Assembly (NCBI GenBank): GCA_016177875.1
Contig: JACOUL010000034.1
Location: forward strand, 60,141 to 124,140
Reading direction: 5' to 3'
DNA length: 64,000 nt
Source of the DNA: Burkholderiales bacterium
GTDB lineage: Bacteria; Pseudomonadota; Gammaproteobacteria; Burkholderiales; Burkholderiaceae_D
Shown piece after piece: positions 53,451 to 61,848 of the stretch. A program made the position numbers and the translations under genes. Below the pieces are notes generated by a model that saw nothing but the letters and a program-made list of their open reading frames with translations, made no database searches and was not told the origin of the DNA. The first letter of the stretch is position 1. Each line of letters starts with the position of its first letter.

Positions 53451-56400
53451 ATGATCAATGTCTCGTCCTGGTCGATCAGGAACCCGATACCGGCTGTGAT
53501 GCTGTTTGTGCTGCTGTGCTTTGCCGGCCTGATCTCGTTTAATGCGATGAAGGTGCAGAACTTTCCGGACATCGAACTGCCGACGGTGATCGTGACGGCT
53601 TCGCTGCCGGGCGCCGCGCCCGCGCAATTGGAGACCGAAGTCGCGCGCAAGATTGAAAATTCGATCGCCACGGTGCAAGGCTTGAAGCATATTTACACCA
53701 CGGTGCAGGATGGCGTGGCCACCATCACCGCCGAGTTCCGCCTGGAAAAGTCGGTGCAGGAAGCGGTCGACGATGTGCGTTCGGCGGTCGCGCAAGTGCG
53801 TGCCGATTTGCCTTCCGACTTGCGCGATCCGATTGTCACCAAGATGAATATCGCGGGCACGCCGGTGCTGGCCTTCACCATCGCTTCGCCGCACATGGAC
53901 GCGGAAGCGCTGTCCTGGTTTGTCGACCATGAAGTTTCGCGCAAACTATTGGCTGCGCGCGGCGTGGGCGCGGTGTCGCGCGTGGGCGGCGTTACGCGCG
54001 AAGTGCGGGTCGCGCTCGATCCTTTGAAGCTGCAGGCGCTGGGCGCAACTGCCGCCGACATCTCGCGCCAGTTGCGCCAAGTGCAATTGGAGATTGCCGG
54101 CGGGCGCGCCGATCTGGGCGGCAGCGAACAGCCGATGCGCACGCTTGCGACCGTCAAGTCGGCCGATGAATTGGCGCGCATGCAGATTCCCTTGCCTGAC
54201 GGACGCAGCATCCGGCTCGACCAAGTCGCCACGGTGTCCGACACCATCGCCGAACCGCGCTCGGTTGCGCTATTGAACGGCAAGCCGGTGGTCGGCTTTG
54301 AAGTCGCGCGCAGCAAAGGCGAAAGTGAAATCTCGGTCGGCGCTGCCGTATATAAGGCGCTGGATGAATTGAAGGCGCAGCATCCCGGATTGGAAATCAC
54401 CGAAGCGTTTAATTTCGTCACCCCGGTCGAGGAAGAGTACACCGGCTCCATGCACTTGCTGTACGAAGGCGCCATTCTCGCCGTGATCGTGGTGTGGCTG
54501 TTCTTGCGCGATTGGCGTGCGACTTTTGTCTCCGCGGTGGCGCTGCCGCTATCGGTGATTCCCGCCTTTATCGGCATGTATCTGCTCGGCTTTTCGATCA
54601 ATGTGGTGACGCTGCTCGCGCTCTCGCTGGTGATCGGCATTTTGGTGGACGACGCCATCGTTGAAGTGGAAAACATCGTGCGCCACTTGCGCATGGGTAA
54701 AGCGCCGTATCAAGCGGCGATGGAAGCGGCGGATGAAATCGGTCTCGCGGTGATCGCCACCACTTTCACCTTGATCGCCGTATTCCTGCCGACCGCATTC
54801 ATGAGCGGCGTGGCCGGGAAATTTTTCAAGCAATTCGGCTGGACCGCATCGCTCGCCGTGTTCGCTTCGCTGGTGGTGGCGCGGATGCTCACGCCGATGA
54901 TGGCAGCCTACATGCTGAAACCTTTCGTCGGGCAACATGCCGATCCGCGCTGGATGGGGCGTTATATGAAAATGGCCGGCTGGTGCCTCAGGCACCGTTT
55001 GGCCACCATTATCGGCGCGACCCTGTTCTTTTTCGGCTCCATCTTCCTGATTCCGCTGCTGCCGACCGGCTTCATTCCTGCCGACGACAATTCGCAGACG
55101 CAAGTTTTCCTGGAGCTGCCGCCCGGCGCCACGCTGGCGCAGACGCGTGCCACCGCCGAACAGGCGCGCGCACTGGTTTCAACAGTCGAACACGTGCAAA
55201 GCGTCTACACGACCATCGGCGGCGGCGCCGCCGGCAGCGATCCTTTCGCGCCCAAAGGCGCGGCGGAAGTGCGCAAGGCAACGCTCACGATTCAATTGAC
55301 CGAGCGCCGTAGCCGGCCGCGTAAGCAAGGCATCGAAAGCAAAATTCGCGCTGCATTGGAGAACCTGCCCGGCGCCCGCAAGCGCGTCGGGCTGGGCGGC
55401 GGCGGCGAGAAATACATCATGGTGCTCTCAGGTGAAGATCCGCTTGCTTTGCAGGCGGCCGCCACCGCGGTTGAAAAAGATTTGCGCACCATTCCCGGCC
55501 TGGGCAACATCGCCTCGACCGCCAGCCTCATTCGGCCGGAGGTGGCGATCAAGCCTGACTTTGCACGTGCCGCCGACTTGGGTGTGACCAGCGCTGCCAT
55601 CGGCGAGACGCTGCGTATTGCGACACTGGGCGACTACGACATGTCGCTGGCGAAAATGAATCTGTCGCAGCGCCAGGTGCCAATCGTGGTCATGCTCGAT
55701 GAGCTGGCGCGCCAGGATTTGAGCGTGCTGGAACGCCTGCCCGTGCCGAGCAGCAAGGGACCGGTGATGCTGGGGCAGGTTGCCTCGCTGGAAATCGCCG
55801 GCGGCCCCGCCGTGATCAACCGCTACGACCGCTCGCGCAACGTCAACTTCGAAATCGAGTTGTCGGACGTGGCGCTGGGCGAAGCAACGGCGGCGGTGCA
55901 AAAGCTGCCGTCCATCCTCAATCTGCCGGCCGGGGTGAAATTGGTGGAGGTGGGCGATGCCGAAGTGATGGGCGAATTGTTTGCCAGCTTCGGCCTCGCC
56001 ATGCTGACCGGCGTGTTATGTATTTACATCGTGCTGGTTTTGCTGTTCCGCGATTTTCTGCATCCGGTGACGATACTCGCGGCGCTGCCGCTGTCGCTCG
56101 GCGGCGCGTTCGTCGGCTTGTTGATTGCGCAAAAGAGCTTCTCGATGCCGTCGCTGATCGGCTTGATCATGCTGATGGGTATCGCCACCAAAAACTCGAT
56201 CCTGCTGGTGGAATACGCCATCGTCGCACGGCGCGATCATGGCCTGTCGCGCTTCGATGCCTTGCTCGATGCCTGCCACAAGCGCGCGCGGCCTATCATC
56301 ATGACCACACTCGCCATGGGCGCCGGCATGTTGCCGATTGCCCTGGGTTTAGGCAAAGCCGACCCGAGCTTCAGGTCGCCGATGTCGATCGCGGTGATCG

Positions 56401-56546
56401 GCGGATTGTTGACGTCGACGGTGTTGAGCCTGTTGGTGGTGCCGGTGGTATTTACCTATCTGGACGACCTGGAACATTTCATCGAGAAGATCAAGAGCAA
56501 GCTGCGCCGCAGGCCATCCACGGCACCGCCGGATTTGCTTCCTTGA
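53451..56546 (+). CDS. RND-family efflux pump, inner-membrane transporter
   Basis: The 1031-residue protein has the 12-helix RND plan with two large periplasmic loops. It starts MINVSSWSIRNPIPAVMLFVLLCFAGL. The proton-relay aspartates are in helix 4, within LVIGILVDDAIVEVENI. Other markers are FNFVTPVEEEYTGSMHLLYEGAILAVIVVWLFLRDWRATF, VFLPTAFMSGVAGKFF and MGIATKNSILLVEYAI. It exports drugs or metabolites by proton antiport. The aspartate pair fits the hydrophobic-compound (HAE) type rather than metal pumps. The substrate cannot be told from sequence. A small membrane gene begins at its stop codon. Confidence 0.95.
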   Translation: MINVSSWSIRNPIPAVMLFVLLCFAGLISFNAMKVQNFPDIELPTVIVTASLPGAAPAQLETEVARKIENSIATVQGLKHIYTTVQDGVATITAEFRLEKSVQEAVDDVRSAVAQVRADLPSDLRDPIVTKMNIAGTPVLAFTIASPHMDAEALSWFVDHEVSRKLLAARGVGAVSRVGGVTREVRVALDPLKLQALGATAADISRQLRQVQLEIAGGRADLGGSEQPMRTLATVKSADELARMQIPLPDGRSIRLDQVATVSDTIAEPRSVALLNGKPVVGFEVARSKGESEISVGAAVYKALDELKAQHPGLEITEAFNFVTPVEEEYTGSMHLLYEGAILAVIVVWLFLRDWRATFVSAVALPLSVIPAFIGMYLLGFSINVVTLLALSLVIGILVDDAIVEVENIVRHLRMGKAPYQAAMEAADEIGLAVIATTFTLIAVFLPTAFMSGVAGKFFKQFGWTASLAVFASLVVARMLTPMMAAYMLKPFVGQHADPRWMGRYMKMAGWCLRHRLATIIGATLFFFGSIFLIPLLPTGFIPADDNSQTQVFLELPPGATLAQTRATAEQARALVSTVEHVQSVYTTIGGGAAGSDPFAPKGAAEVRKATLTIQLTERRSRPRKQGIESKIRAALENLPGARKRVGLGGGGEKYIMVLSGEDPLALQAAATAVEKDLRTIPGLGNIASTASLIRPEVAIKPDFARAADLGVTSAAIGETLRIATLGDYDMSLAKMNLSQRQVPIVVMLDELARQDLSVLERLPVPSSKGPVMLGQVASLEIAGGPAVINRYDRSRNVNFEIELSDVALGEATAAVQKLPSILNLPAGVKLVEVGDAEVMGELFASFGLAMLTGVLCIYIVLVLLFRDFLHPVTILAALPLSLGGAFVGLLIAQKSFSMPSLIGLIMLMGIATKNSILLVEYAIVARRDHGLSRFDALLDACHKRARPIIMTTLAMGAGMLPIALGLGKADPSFRSPMSIAVIGGLLTSTVLSLLVVPVVFTYLDDLEHFIEKIKSKLRRRPSTAPPDLLP

Positions 56547-56797
56547 TTGCCGGTGCTTGTGTGGCGTATTGGATTGCTCAAACTTATTTCGGATTTGCCG
56601 GCGACGTAAAGTTGACTGCAGCCGACGCGCGATTAATTTGGACCGGCTTTTTTATTGCGATGACGATGGATGTTTTGGTTTGGCTACTGTTCCGCTTCGC
56701 GCCGCCGGCCGAGCAAGGCTGGTTGACGCGTTTGATGCAATGGTATCGGCGGCGGCTGGAGGCTTTGGAAGAAAAGGCGAAAAGGATTCCGTCATGA
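56543..56797 (+). CDS. Small inner-membrane protein between the RND pump and the amidase
   Basis: The 84-residue protein starts at TTG 56543, which overlaps the RND stop as TTGA, and ends overlapping the amidase ATG as ATGA. It has two helices, IAGACVAYWIAQTYFGF and LIWTGFFIAMTMDVLVWLLF, and a basic C-terminal coil, RLMQWYRRRLEALEEKAKR. The tight overlaps on both sides argue that it is translated. The family and role are unknown. It could be an accessory subunit of the efflux pump. The upstream part of the same open frame, inside the RND gene, is a shadow. Confidence 0.6.
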   Translation: MIAGACVAYWIAQTYFGFAGDVKLTAADARLIWTGFFIAMTMDVLVWLLFRFAPPAEQGWLTRLMQWYRRRLEALEEKAKRIPS

Positions 56798-57537
56798 GCT
56801 TGCCCCTTCGCTCTCTCCTTGCTGTCTTGATGGTTTCCCTCAGTGCATGCGCGCCATTCCAGGTACAAACCATTCTGCCGGTACGTGTCGCCGCGTCACC
56901 CAACTTTGATCAACGCAAGCCGAATTACGTCATTCTTCATCACACCACCGACAATACGTCAGAAAAAGCATTACATACGCTGACTTCGCCTGAACGACAG
57001 GTAAGTGCGCATTACCTGATTAGTCGCGACGGCAGCATTTTTCAGCTGGTCGAGGAAAGCGCCCGCGCTTGGCACGCCGGCCAATCGTGGTGGGGCGGCC
57101 AGACGGACATGAACTCAGCATCGATCGGCATCGAGCTCGACAACAATGGCGACGAACCGTATGCCGATGCGCAGATCAATACATTGCTCGCCTTGCTGAC
57201 CGATCTGCGCCGGCGTTACAACATCCCTGCCGCCAATTTCATTGGCCATGCCGACGTCGCGCCGCTACGCAAGGCCGATCCGGGCATCCTGTTTCCCTGG
57301 CAAAGACTGGCTGCGCACGGCTTCGGTTTATGGTGCGATGCGCCTTTGCCGGCTGCGCCGAAAGACTTTGATTTGCCGCTGGCGCTCACTGCCTTAGGAT
57401 ACGATCCTAATACGCTACAAGCTTCGCGACGCGCTTTTCGCCTGCACTATGTCCGCGGCAATCTCGAATCTTTCGAGGATACAGAAAAGGCGATGGCATA
57501 CTGTCTGTTGCAAAAGAAAATTTTGCTGCCTCAGTAG
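56794..57537 (+). CDS. N-acetylmuramoyl-L-alanine amidase, AmiD-like lipoprotein
   Basis: The 247-residue protein has a lipoprotein signal (LAVLMVSLSAC) and an Amidase_2 domain. Zinc ligands are expected in YVILHHTTDN and in FIGHADVAPLRKADPG, with the supporting SAHYLISRDGSIFQLVEE and ASIGIELDNNG. It should cleave the amide bond between muramic acid and the peptide in cell-wall turnover, at the outer membrane. The C-terminal 70 residues form a peptidoglycan-binding-like helical region. ATG 56794 overlaps the small membrane gene's stop. It is the last gene of the efflux operon, and hipBA follows with its own promoter. Confidence 0.93.
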   Translation: MSLPLRSLLAVLMVSLSACAPFQVQTILPVRVAASPNFDQRKPNYVILHHTTDNTSEKALHTLTSPERQVSAHYLISRDGSIFQLVEESARAWHAGQSWWGGQTDMNSASIGIELDNNGDEPYADAQINTLLALLTDLRRRYNIPAANFIGHADVAPLRKADPGILFPWQRLAAHGFGLWCDAPLPAAPKDFDLPLALTALGYDPNTLQASRRAFRLHYVRGNLESFEDTEKAMAYCLLQKKILLPQ

Positions 57538-57577
57538 CTTTTCTGCGGTCCACGGTCAAACACGGTCAAATCCAGAT

Positions 57578-57597
57578 AATTTACCGATCGGTAAATT
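57578..57597. promoter_or_regulatory. hipBA operator O1
   Basis: AATTTACCGATCGGTAAATT is a perfect 20-bp palindrome. Its TTACCGATCGGTAA core starts at 57581. It is the distal one of three identical cores spaced by exactly 50 bp. Confidence 0.8.
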
Positions 57598-57629
57598 AAT
57601 GCTGAAATATCGCCTTCGGCTGCACACTT

Positions 57630-57645
57630 TTTACCGATCGGTAAA
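57630..57645. promoter_or_regulatory. hipBA operator O2
   Basis: TTTACCGATCGGTAAA has its core starting at 57631, 50 bp after O1. It ends 6 bases before the -35 element. Confidence 0.8.
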
Positions 57646-57651
57646 TTTTTA

Positions 57652-57679
57652 TTGATTTTTACTGATCGTCTCGTATAAT
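57652..57679 (+). promoter_or_regulatory. hipBA promoter
   Basis: TTGATT (57652-57657) and TATAAT (57674-57679), a perfect -10, are separated by 16 bases. Operators O2 and O3 frame it directly, so bound HipB would block it. A degenerate half-operator (TTACTGATCG) lies in the spacer. Confidence 0.85.
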
Positions 57680-57695
57680 TTTACCGATCGGTAAT
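57680..57695. promoter_or_regulatory. hipBA operator O3
   Basis: The TTACCGATCGGTAA core (57681-57694) starts 50 bp after the O2 core. It touches the -10 element and covers the expected transcription start. Confidence 0.8.
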
Positions 57696-57720
57696 TAAAT
57701 ATCTCAAAGGAGGCAAATTA

Positions 57721-57987
57721 ATGGCTAAACGACCCTCCGGAAAACCGTCGGAAAATATACCCCTCTTTGCACAAATCCGTACCTCACAAGAGCTAGGCCA
57801 ATTCGTAAAACAGTACCGCACTTCTCAAAAAATTCTGCAAGCCGATATCGTTGGTCTAGCCAACACGGGCAATCGATTCATCGTCGATCTAGAAAAAGGC
57901 AAACCAACGCTACAGCTGCAGAAAGTGCTCGACGTACTTGACCTCATAGGACTGGAAGTCATCGTTCGTCGAAAAGGAGCCAAATAA
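57721..57987 (+). CDS. hipB: HipB-like antitoxin and autorepressor
   Basis: The 88-residue protein has an XRE-type HTH. The readable HTH part is SQELGQFVKQYRTSQKILQADIVGLANTGNRFIVDLEKGKPT, with LQKVLDVLDLIGLEVIV after it. This matches HipB antitoxins, which bind and neutralise HipA and repress the operon through palindromic sites. AAAGGAGG lies 7 bases before ATG 57721. The hipA start codon follows the stop codon directly, so the two are coupled. The three operators upstream fit autoregulation. Confidence 0.93.
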   Translation: MAKRPSGKPSENIPLFAQIRTSQELGQFVKQYRTSQKILQADIVGLANTGNRFIVDLEKGKPTLQLQKVLDVLDLIGLEVIVRRKGAK

Positions 57988-59247
57988 ATGGCCGGCGGAC
58001 GTGCACTAGACATCTACCGCAACGATAGGATGGTCGGCACCTTATTTGACGAGACACCGCTACGGTTTCGCTATGCAGACGCATGGATGCAAGCAAACGA
58101 TGAAGAACCAATCGCACCGACCATCGGATTGCAACAGCAAGAGCACACCGGTGGGCTTGTTTATGCCTATTTTGAAAACTTGCTGCCTGAAGGCGACTTG
58201 CGCCGCTACTTAAGCATTAGCCGTCATGCCACCAGTGTGTTCGGCCTGCTAAGCGCAGTAGCGGGCGACACCGCCAGTGGATTGAGTCTCTTACCTGCAG
58301 GAGAAAAGCCCGGTCCACGCCGCTATTTATCCACAGACTGGGAAACCATTGCCAAATCCCTGCACGATCCGGCCAAAGCCCCGCTTATCGCCTGGAATGC
58401 AGAAGACGGCCGCATATCTTTAGCCGGCGCGCAAGATAAGATGTTGCTGTTGCTGACACCAGAAGGCATGCCGGCCATACCGCAAGATTCTGCACCCTCC
58501 ACTCACATACTTAAACCAGATATCGTACGTCTACCTAAGGTGTGGGCCACCGCACTGAATGAGACTTTTGTGATGAAGCTGGCCAGTAAGCTAAGCTTAG
58601 AAACCGCCGAAGTTTCATATCAGCCGATCGTCAAAGCATGTCTCGTTGAACGCTACGATCGTACTGTCAATAAACAAGGTGAACTAATTCGACTGCACCA
58701 GCTCGACCTGTGTCAGCTAGCGGGTAAATCTTCAGAAATCAAATATGAATCGGACGGTGGCCCAACGCTGGCGCAATGCCGCGAGTTACTTCAGCAGAAC
58801 AACGTTCCCGCTCGCGACCTTAAGCGCTTACTGGAATGGATATTTTTTAACTTGTATGTCGGTAATAACGACAGCCATGCAAAGAACCTTGCTGTCTTAT
58901 ACACCACCAACGAAGGCCCCCGCCTAGCCCCTTTCTACGATCTAATGTCGACTACCATGTATGCCGGGCTGTCGAAGAATTTCGCCTTTAGCATAGGTGG
59001 AGAATTCAATCCGTGGAAAATGCAGGCGGCCCATATTGAATCGACGGCAGAGCAACTAGGCTTTAAAAAGAAATACGTATTCAATATTGCCGCGAGAATC
59101 GCTGAAAACCTGCTTGACAAAATTGTGAGCGTAACTGAGGAACTATCGTCAGTAGCGCAAAGTGGAACGGAAAAGACCATGCTCCATCGTCTACAGCAAT
59201 CAATCGCAAACAATACAAAAAAACTGAATAAGCGTTGGACGGCTTGA
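57988..59247 (+). CDS. hipA: HipA-like serine/threonine kinase toxin
   Basis: The 419-residue protein has the HipA kinase fold. The catalytic loop is GNNDSHAKN with Asp295, and the metal-binding Asp318 lies in PFYDLMS. The regulatory serine that is autophosphorylated in E. coli HipA corresponds to Ser144 in ISLAGAQDKM. The N-terminal Couple_hipA domain shows YAYFENLLPEGDLR. E. coli HipA phosphorylates glutamyl-tRNA synthetase and halts growth, and the target here is not proven. All key residues are present, so the toxin is probably active and held by HipB. Confidence 0.94.
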   Translation: MAGGRALDIYRNDRMVGTLFDETPLRFRYADAWMQANDEEPIAPTIGLQQQEHTGGLVYAYFENLLPEGDLRRYLSISRHATSVFGLLSAVAGDTASGLSLLPAGEKPGPRRYLSTDWETIAKSLHDPAKAPLIAWNAEDGRISLAGAQDKMLLLLTPEGMPAIPQDSAPSTHILKPDIVRLPKVWATALNETFVMKLASKLSLETAEVSYQPIVKACLVERYDRTVNKQGELIRLHQLDLCQLAGKSSEIKYESDGGPTLAQCRELLQQNNVPARDLKRLLEWIFFNLYVGNNDSHAKNLAVLYTTNEGPRLAPFYDLMSTTMYAGLSKNFAFSIGGEFNPWKMQAAHIESTAEQLGFKKKYVFNIAARIAENLLDKIVSVTEELSSVAQSGTEKTMLHRLQQSIANNTKKLNKRWTA

Positions 59248-59320
59248 AGAAAAATCATCAACGCGTTTTCATGGAAATACTGCGCCTTATTCTCAAATTT
59301 TTTGCGTAAAAAGACAGGCC

Positions 59321-60157
59321 ATGAAAACCCTTCACTACCTCCTATTCGCCGTTCTGGTTCTGCAGACTCGTCTAGCATTTTCGGCAAGTAGCGAACAAAT
59401 TCCCCTCTTCGACGCCCACATGCACTACAACGCCGAAGCGCGCGCCACCATCTCGCCGCCGCGAGTCGTCGCTCTCTGGCGCGAGCTCGGCATACGCGGC
59501 GTGATCGCCACCAGCCGTCCCAATCAAGGCACGCTGGATCTCATCGCGCAAGAGCCGAAAGACATGCGCATCGTGCCTTTCCTGCGGCCTTATCGCGTGC
59601 AGCCGGACCGGTACGATTGGTTTGCAAGCACGGCGATCGAATCCCTGATCGAAACTGAATTAACGCGCGGCATTTATCGCGGCATCGGCGAATTTCATTT
59701 GTTCGGCAAGGATGCCGAATCGCCACTGGTAGTGAAGATCGCGCGCCTGGCGAAGGCACGCGATCTGTGGCTGCATGCGCATTCCGATGAAGATGCGGTC
59801 GAACGGCTCTTCAAACATGCGCCCGGCGTGAAAATGATTTGGGCACACACCGGCATGAGCACCTCGCTCGATAAGGTGGAAGCCTTGTTCGACAAATATC
59901 CGACTTTGGTTGGCGAACTGTCTTACCGAGGCGACTTGGAGCAAGATGGCCAACTCAATCTGCGCTGGCGCAAATTATTCCTGAAGTATCCCGACCGCTT
60001 CGTCGTCGGCACCGATACCTGGGTCACGCCGCGCTGGGCGGAAGTACCGGATATCGCCGCGTTTTATCGACGCATGCTGTCGAGCTTGCCGCGCGAGACG
60101 GCAGAAAAAATCGCTTACCGCAATGGCATGGCGATGTTTGGACTTACGCCGAATTAG
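59321..60157 (+). CDS. Secreted amidohydrolase-2 / TIM-barrel metal-dependent hydrolase
   Basis: The 278-residue protein has a signal peptide (HYLLFAVLVLQTRLAFSAS) followed by the metal-site motif FDAHMHYN of amidohydrolase family 2. Further family segments are GVIATSRPNQGTLDLI, DLWLHAHSDEDAVERLF, MIWAHTGMS and the late Asp in FVVGTDTW. It should hydrolyse or decarboxylate a small substrate in the periplasm, but the substrate is unknown. Export is unusual for this family. Its stop overlaps the converging LysR gene by 4 bases. Confidence 0.82.
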   Translation: MKTLHYLLFAVLVLQTRLAFSASSEQIPLFDAHMHYNAEARATISPPRVVALWRELGIRGVIATSRPNQGTLDLIAQEPKDMRIVPFLRPYRVQPDRYDWFASTAIESLIETELTRGIYRGIGEFHLFGKDAESPLVVKIARLAKARDLWLHAHSDEDAVERLFKHAPGVKMIWAHTGMSTSLDKVEALFDKYPTLVGELSYRGDLEQDGQLNLRWRKLFLKYPDRFVVGTDTWVTPRWAEVPDIAAFYRRMLSSLPRETAEKIAYRNGMAMFGLTPN

Positions 60158-61044
60158 AGCTTTACGTTCTCTCTTAAAAAATCAAACAGCAGCTTCACCC
60201 GCTGCAAATGCCGGATATCGGGATGCGCCAGGATCCACAAATCCGTTCTCAACTCTTCCAGCGGTCCTTCGAGATTCACCAAATCCGGATGGCTGTCCAT
60301 TAAAAAGCAAGGCGCGACGCCGACGCCTAAGCCATTCACGATTGCGCCCGCGGCGGACATCACGCTATTGCATCGGTACTTCGCCGTCGTCTTTGGAAAA
60401 CGCTGCTGCCACCATTTGTATGAGGGATGATTTTGCAAAGTATCGTCCAAGGCAATCCAATCCATTTCCGCGAGAGTGGGCCGGCGTTTGTTTGCCGGCA
60501 GCAGCGAGCGATGCGCGTACACGGCGTTTTGCACGCTGCCGAGTTTTAAACCCACTAAATTTTCAGGCGGTTTTTTGGTGGCGCGCACCGCGACATCAGC
60601 TTCACGCTGGCTCAAGTTGGCGAGTGCGTTGGTGGCGATCAGCTCCAAATGAATCAGCGGGTAGGCGGCGCCGAATTTCTTCAGCACCGGCAACAGCAAA
60701 CCGTGCAACACGCTTTCCGTCGTCGTGATGCGCAACACGCCGGAAGGCTCGTCGCAATTATGGAAGACTTTTTCGCGCGCTTCATTCAATTGAGATTCGA
60801 TGCGCTCGGCATAGGCAGCCAATTCCTGCGCCAATTCGCTCGGCAAATACCCTTGCTTGCCGCGCTCGAATAAGCGTTCATTTAAGTTTTTTTCGACGCG
60901 TTTAATCGAGCGGAACACGGTGGAGGTATCCAACTTCAAACGCTCTGCCGCCCCAGCCAAGGTGCCGCCGCGAACCAATGCCAGCACCAGCTCCAAATCG
61001 GCGAAATTGAGCTTTGATTGCGTTTTTGCATAGTTTGATTTCAT
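60154..61044 (-). CDS. LysR-family transcriptional regulator
   Basis: The 296-residue regulator has an N-terminal HTH with LELVLALVRGGTLAGAAERLKLDTSTVFRSIKRVEKNL, and an effector domain starting near 95 with GVLRITTTESVLHGLLLPVLKKF. LysR proteins usually control an adjacent divergent gene. Here that is the glutathione transferase gene at 61119, whose start codon is 74 bases away. The effector is unknown. Confidence 0.93.
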   Translation of the reverse strand: MKSNYAKTQSKLNFADLELVLALVRGGTLAGAAERLKLDTSTVFRSIKRVEKNLNERLFERGKQGYLPSELAQELAAYAERIESQLNEAREKVFHNCDEPSGVLRITTTESVLHGLLLPVLKKFGAAYPLIHLELIATNALANLSQREADVAVRATKKPPENLVGLKLGSVQNAVYAHRSLLPANKRRPTLAEMDWIALDDTLQNHPSYKWWQQRFPKTTAKYRCNSVMSAAGAIVNGLGVGVAPCFLMDSHPDLVNLEGPLEELRTDLWILAHPDIRHLQRVKLLFDFLRENVKL

Positions 61045-61118
61045 AAATGCCTATTTTCATTGTATGTGTGCAGACCTACATTATCCCTGCATCAATAACA
61101 TTTACAAGGGAAAGCATC

Positions 61119-61727
61119 ATGAAACTCTATTACATGCCGGGCGTATGCTCGCAAGCGCCGCATATCGTCTTGCGCGAGGCCGATATTAATTTCACGCTCG
61201 AAAAAGTCGACGGCAAAACCAAGAAGACGGAAACCGGCGCAGATTACTTGGCGATCAACCCGCTTGGCTATGTTCCTGCCTTGGAAATCGAGCCGGGCCT
61301 GGTGCTGACCGAAGGCGTGGCGATCATGCAATACATTGCCGACAAACGGCCGAATGCCAAACTGGCGCCGGCCAACGGCACCCTGGAACGCTATCAATTG
61401 CAGTCCTGGCTGAACTTCGTCACTTCGGAAATCCATAAGGGTTATTCACCCTTGTTCAATGCCGAGATGCCGGCCGAGGCGAAAACGATTTTGCGTAACA
61501 AGCTGGGCCAACGCTTTGATTACTTGGAACAGCATTTAGCCAAGCAGGATTACATCATGCCTTCCGGCTTTACCATTGCCGATGCTTATCTCTTCGTCGT
61601 GACCGGTTGGAGCGGCCTTGTCGGTATCGATTTGGCGAAATGGCCTAAGCTTGCCGCCTACCGGCTACGTATCGCCGAGCGGCCGGCAGTAAAGGCGGCA
61701 TTGGTCGCGGAAGGATTGCTTAAGTAA
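61119..61727 (+). CDS. Glutathione S-transferase, beta class-like
   Basis: The 202-residue protein starts MKLYYMPGVCSQAPHIVLREA, which has the thioredoxin-fold N-terminus of bacterial beta-class GSTs with the typical Cys10. The glutathione-binding parts are NPLGYVPALEI and LTEGVAIMQYIADK. The helical C-terminal domain ends RLRIAERPAVKAALVAEGLLK. It conjugates glutathione to electrophiles in the cytoplasm. AAGGGAAAG lies before ATG 61119. The open frame upstream adds a leader without family likeness. It is divergent from the LysR gene, its likely controller. Confidence 0.93.
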   Translation: MKLYYMPGVCSQAPHIVLREADINFTLEKVDGKTKKTETGADYLAINPLGYVPALEIEPGLVLTEGVAIMQYIADKRPNAKLAPANGTLERYQLQSWLNFVTSEIHKGYSPLFNAEMPAEAKTILRNKLGQRFDYLEQHLAKQDYIMPSGFTIADAYLFVVTGWSGLVGIDLAKWPKLAAYRLRIAERPAVKAALVAEGLLK

Positions 61728-61733
61728 GAAATG

Positions 61734-61770
61734 GCATGACGCGAAAATTATTTGTATTTCCGCGTCATGC
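61734..61770. terminator. Strong hairpin after the GST gene
   Basis: A perfect 10-bp inverted repeat (61734-61743 with 61761-61770) lies around a 17-base loop, just after the GST stop. It lacks a T-run, so it may be a weak terminator or a transcript-stabilising hairpin. Confidence 0.5.
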
Positions 61771-61848
61771 TTAGCAATGCGGCTTGAGAAAAATTAAGCC
61801 GAATAATTCTTTAAAAGAACTCTGCGCGCTTTTCATGGTCGCAATAAC

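Noticed and set aside
53693..54694. 333-codon minus-strand ORF opposite the RND pump
   Set aside because: This is a Ser/Thr-rich shadow frame without support.
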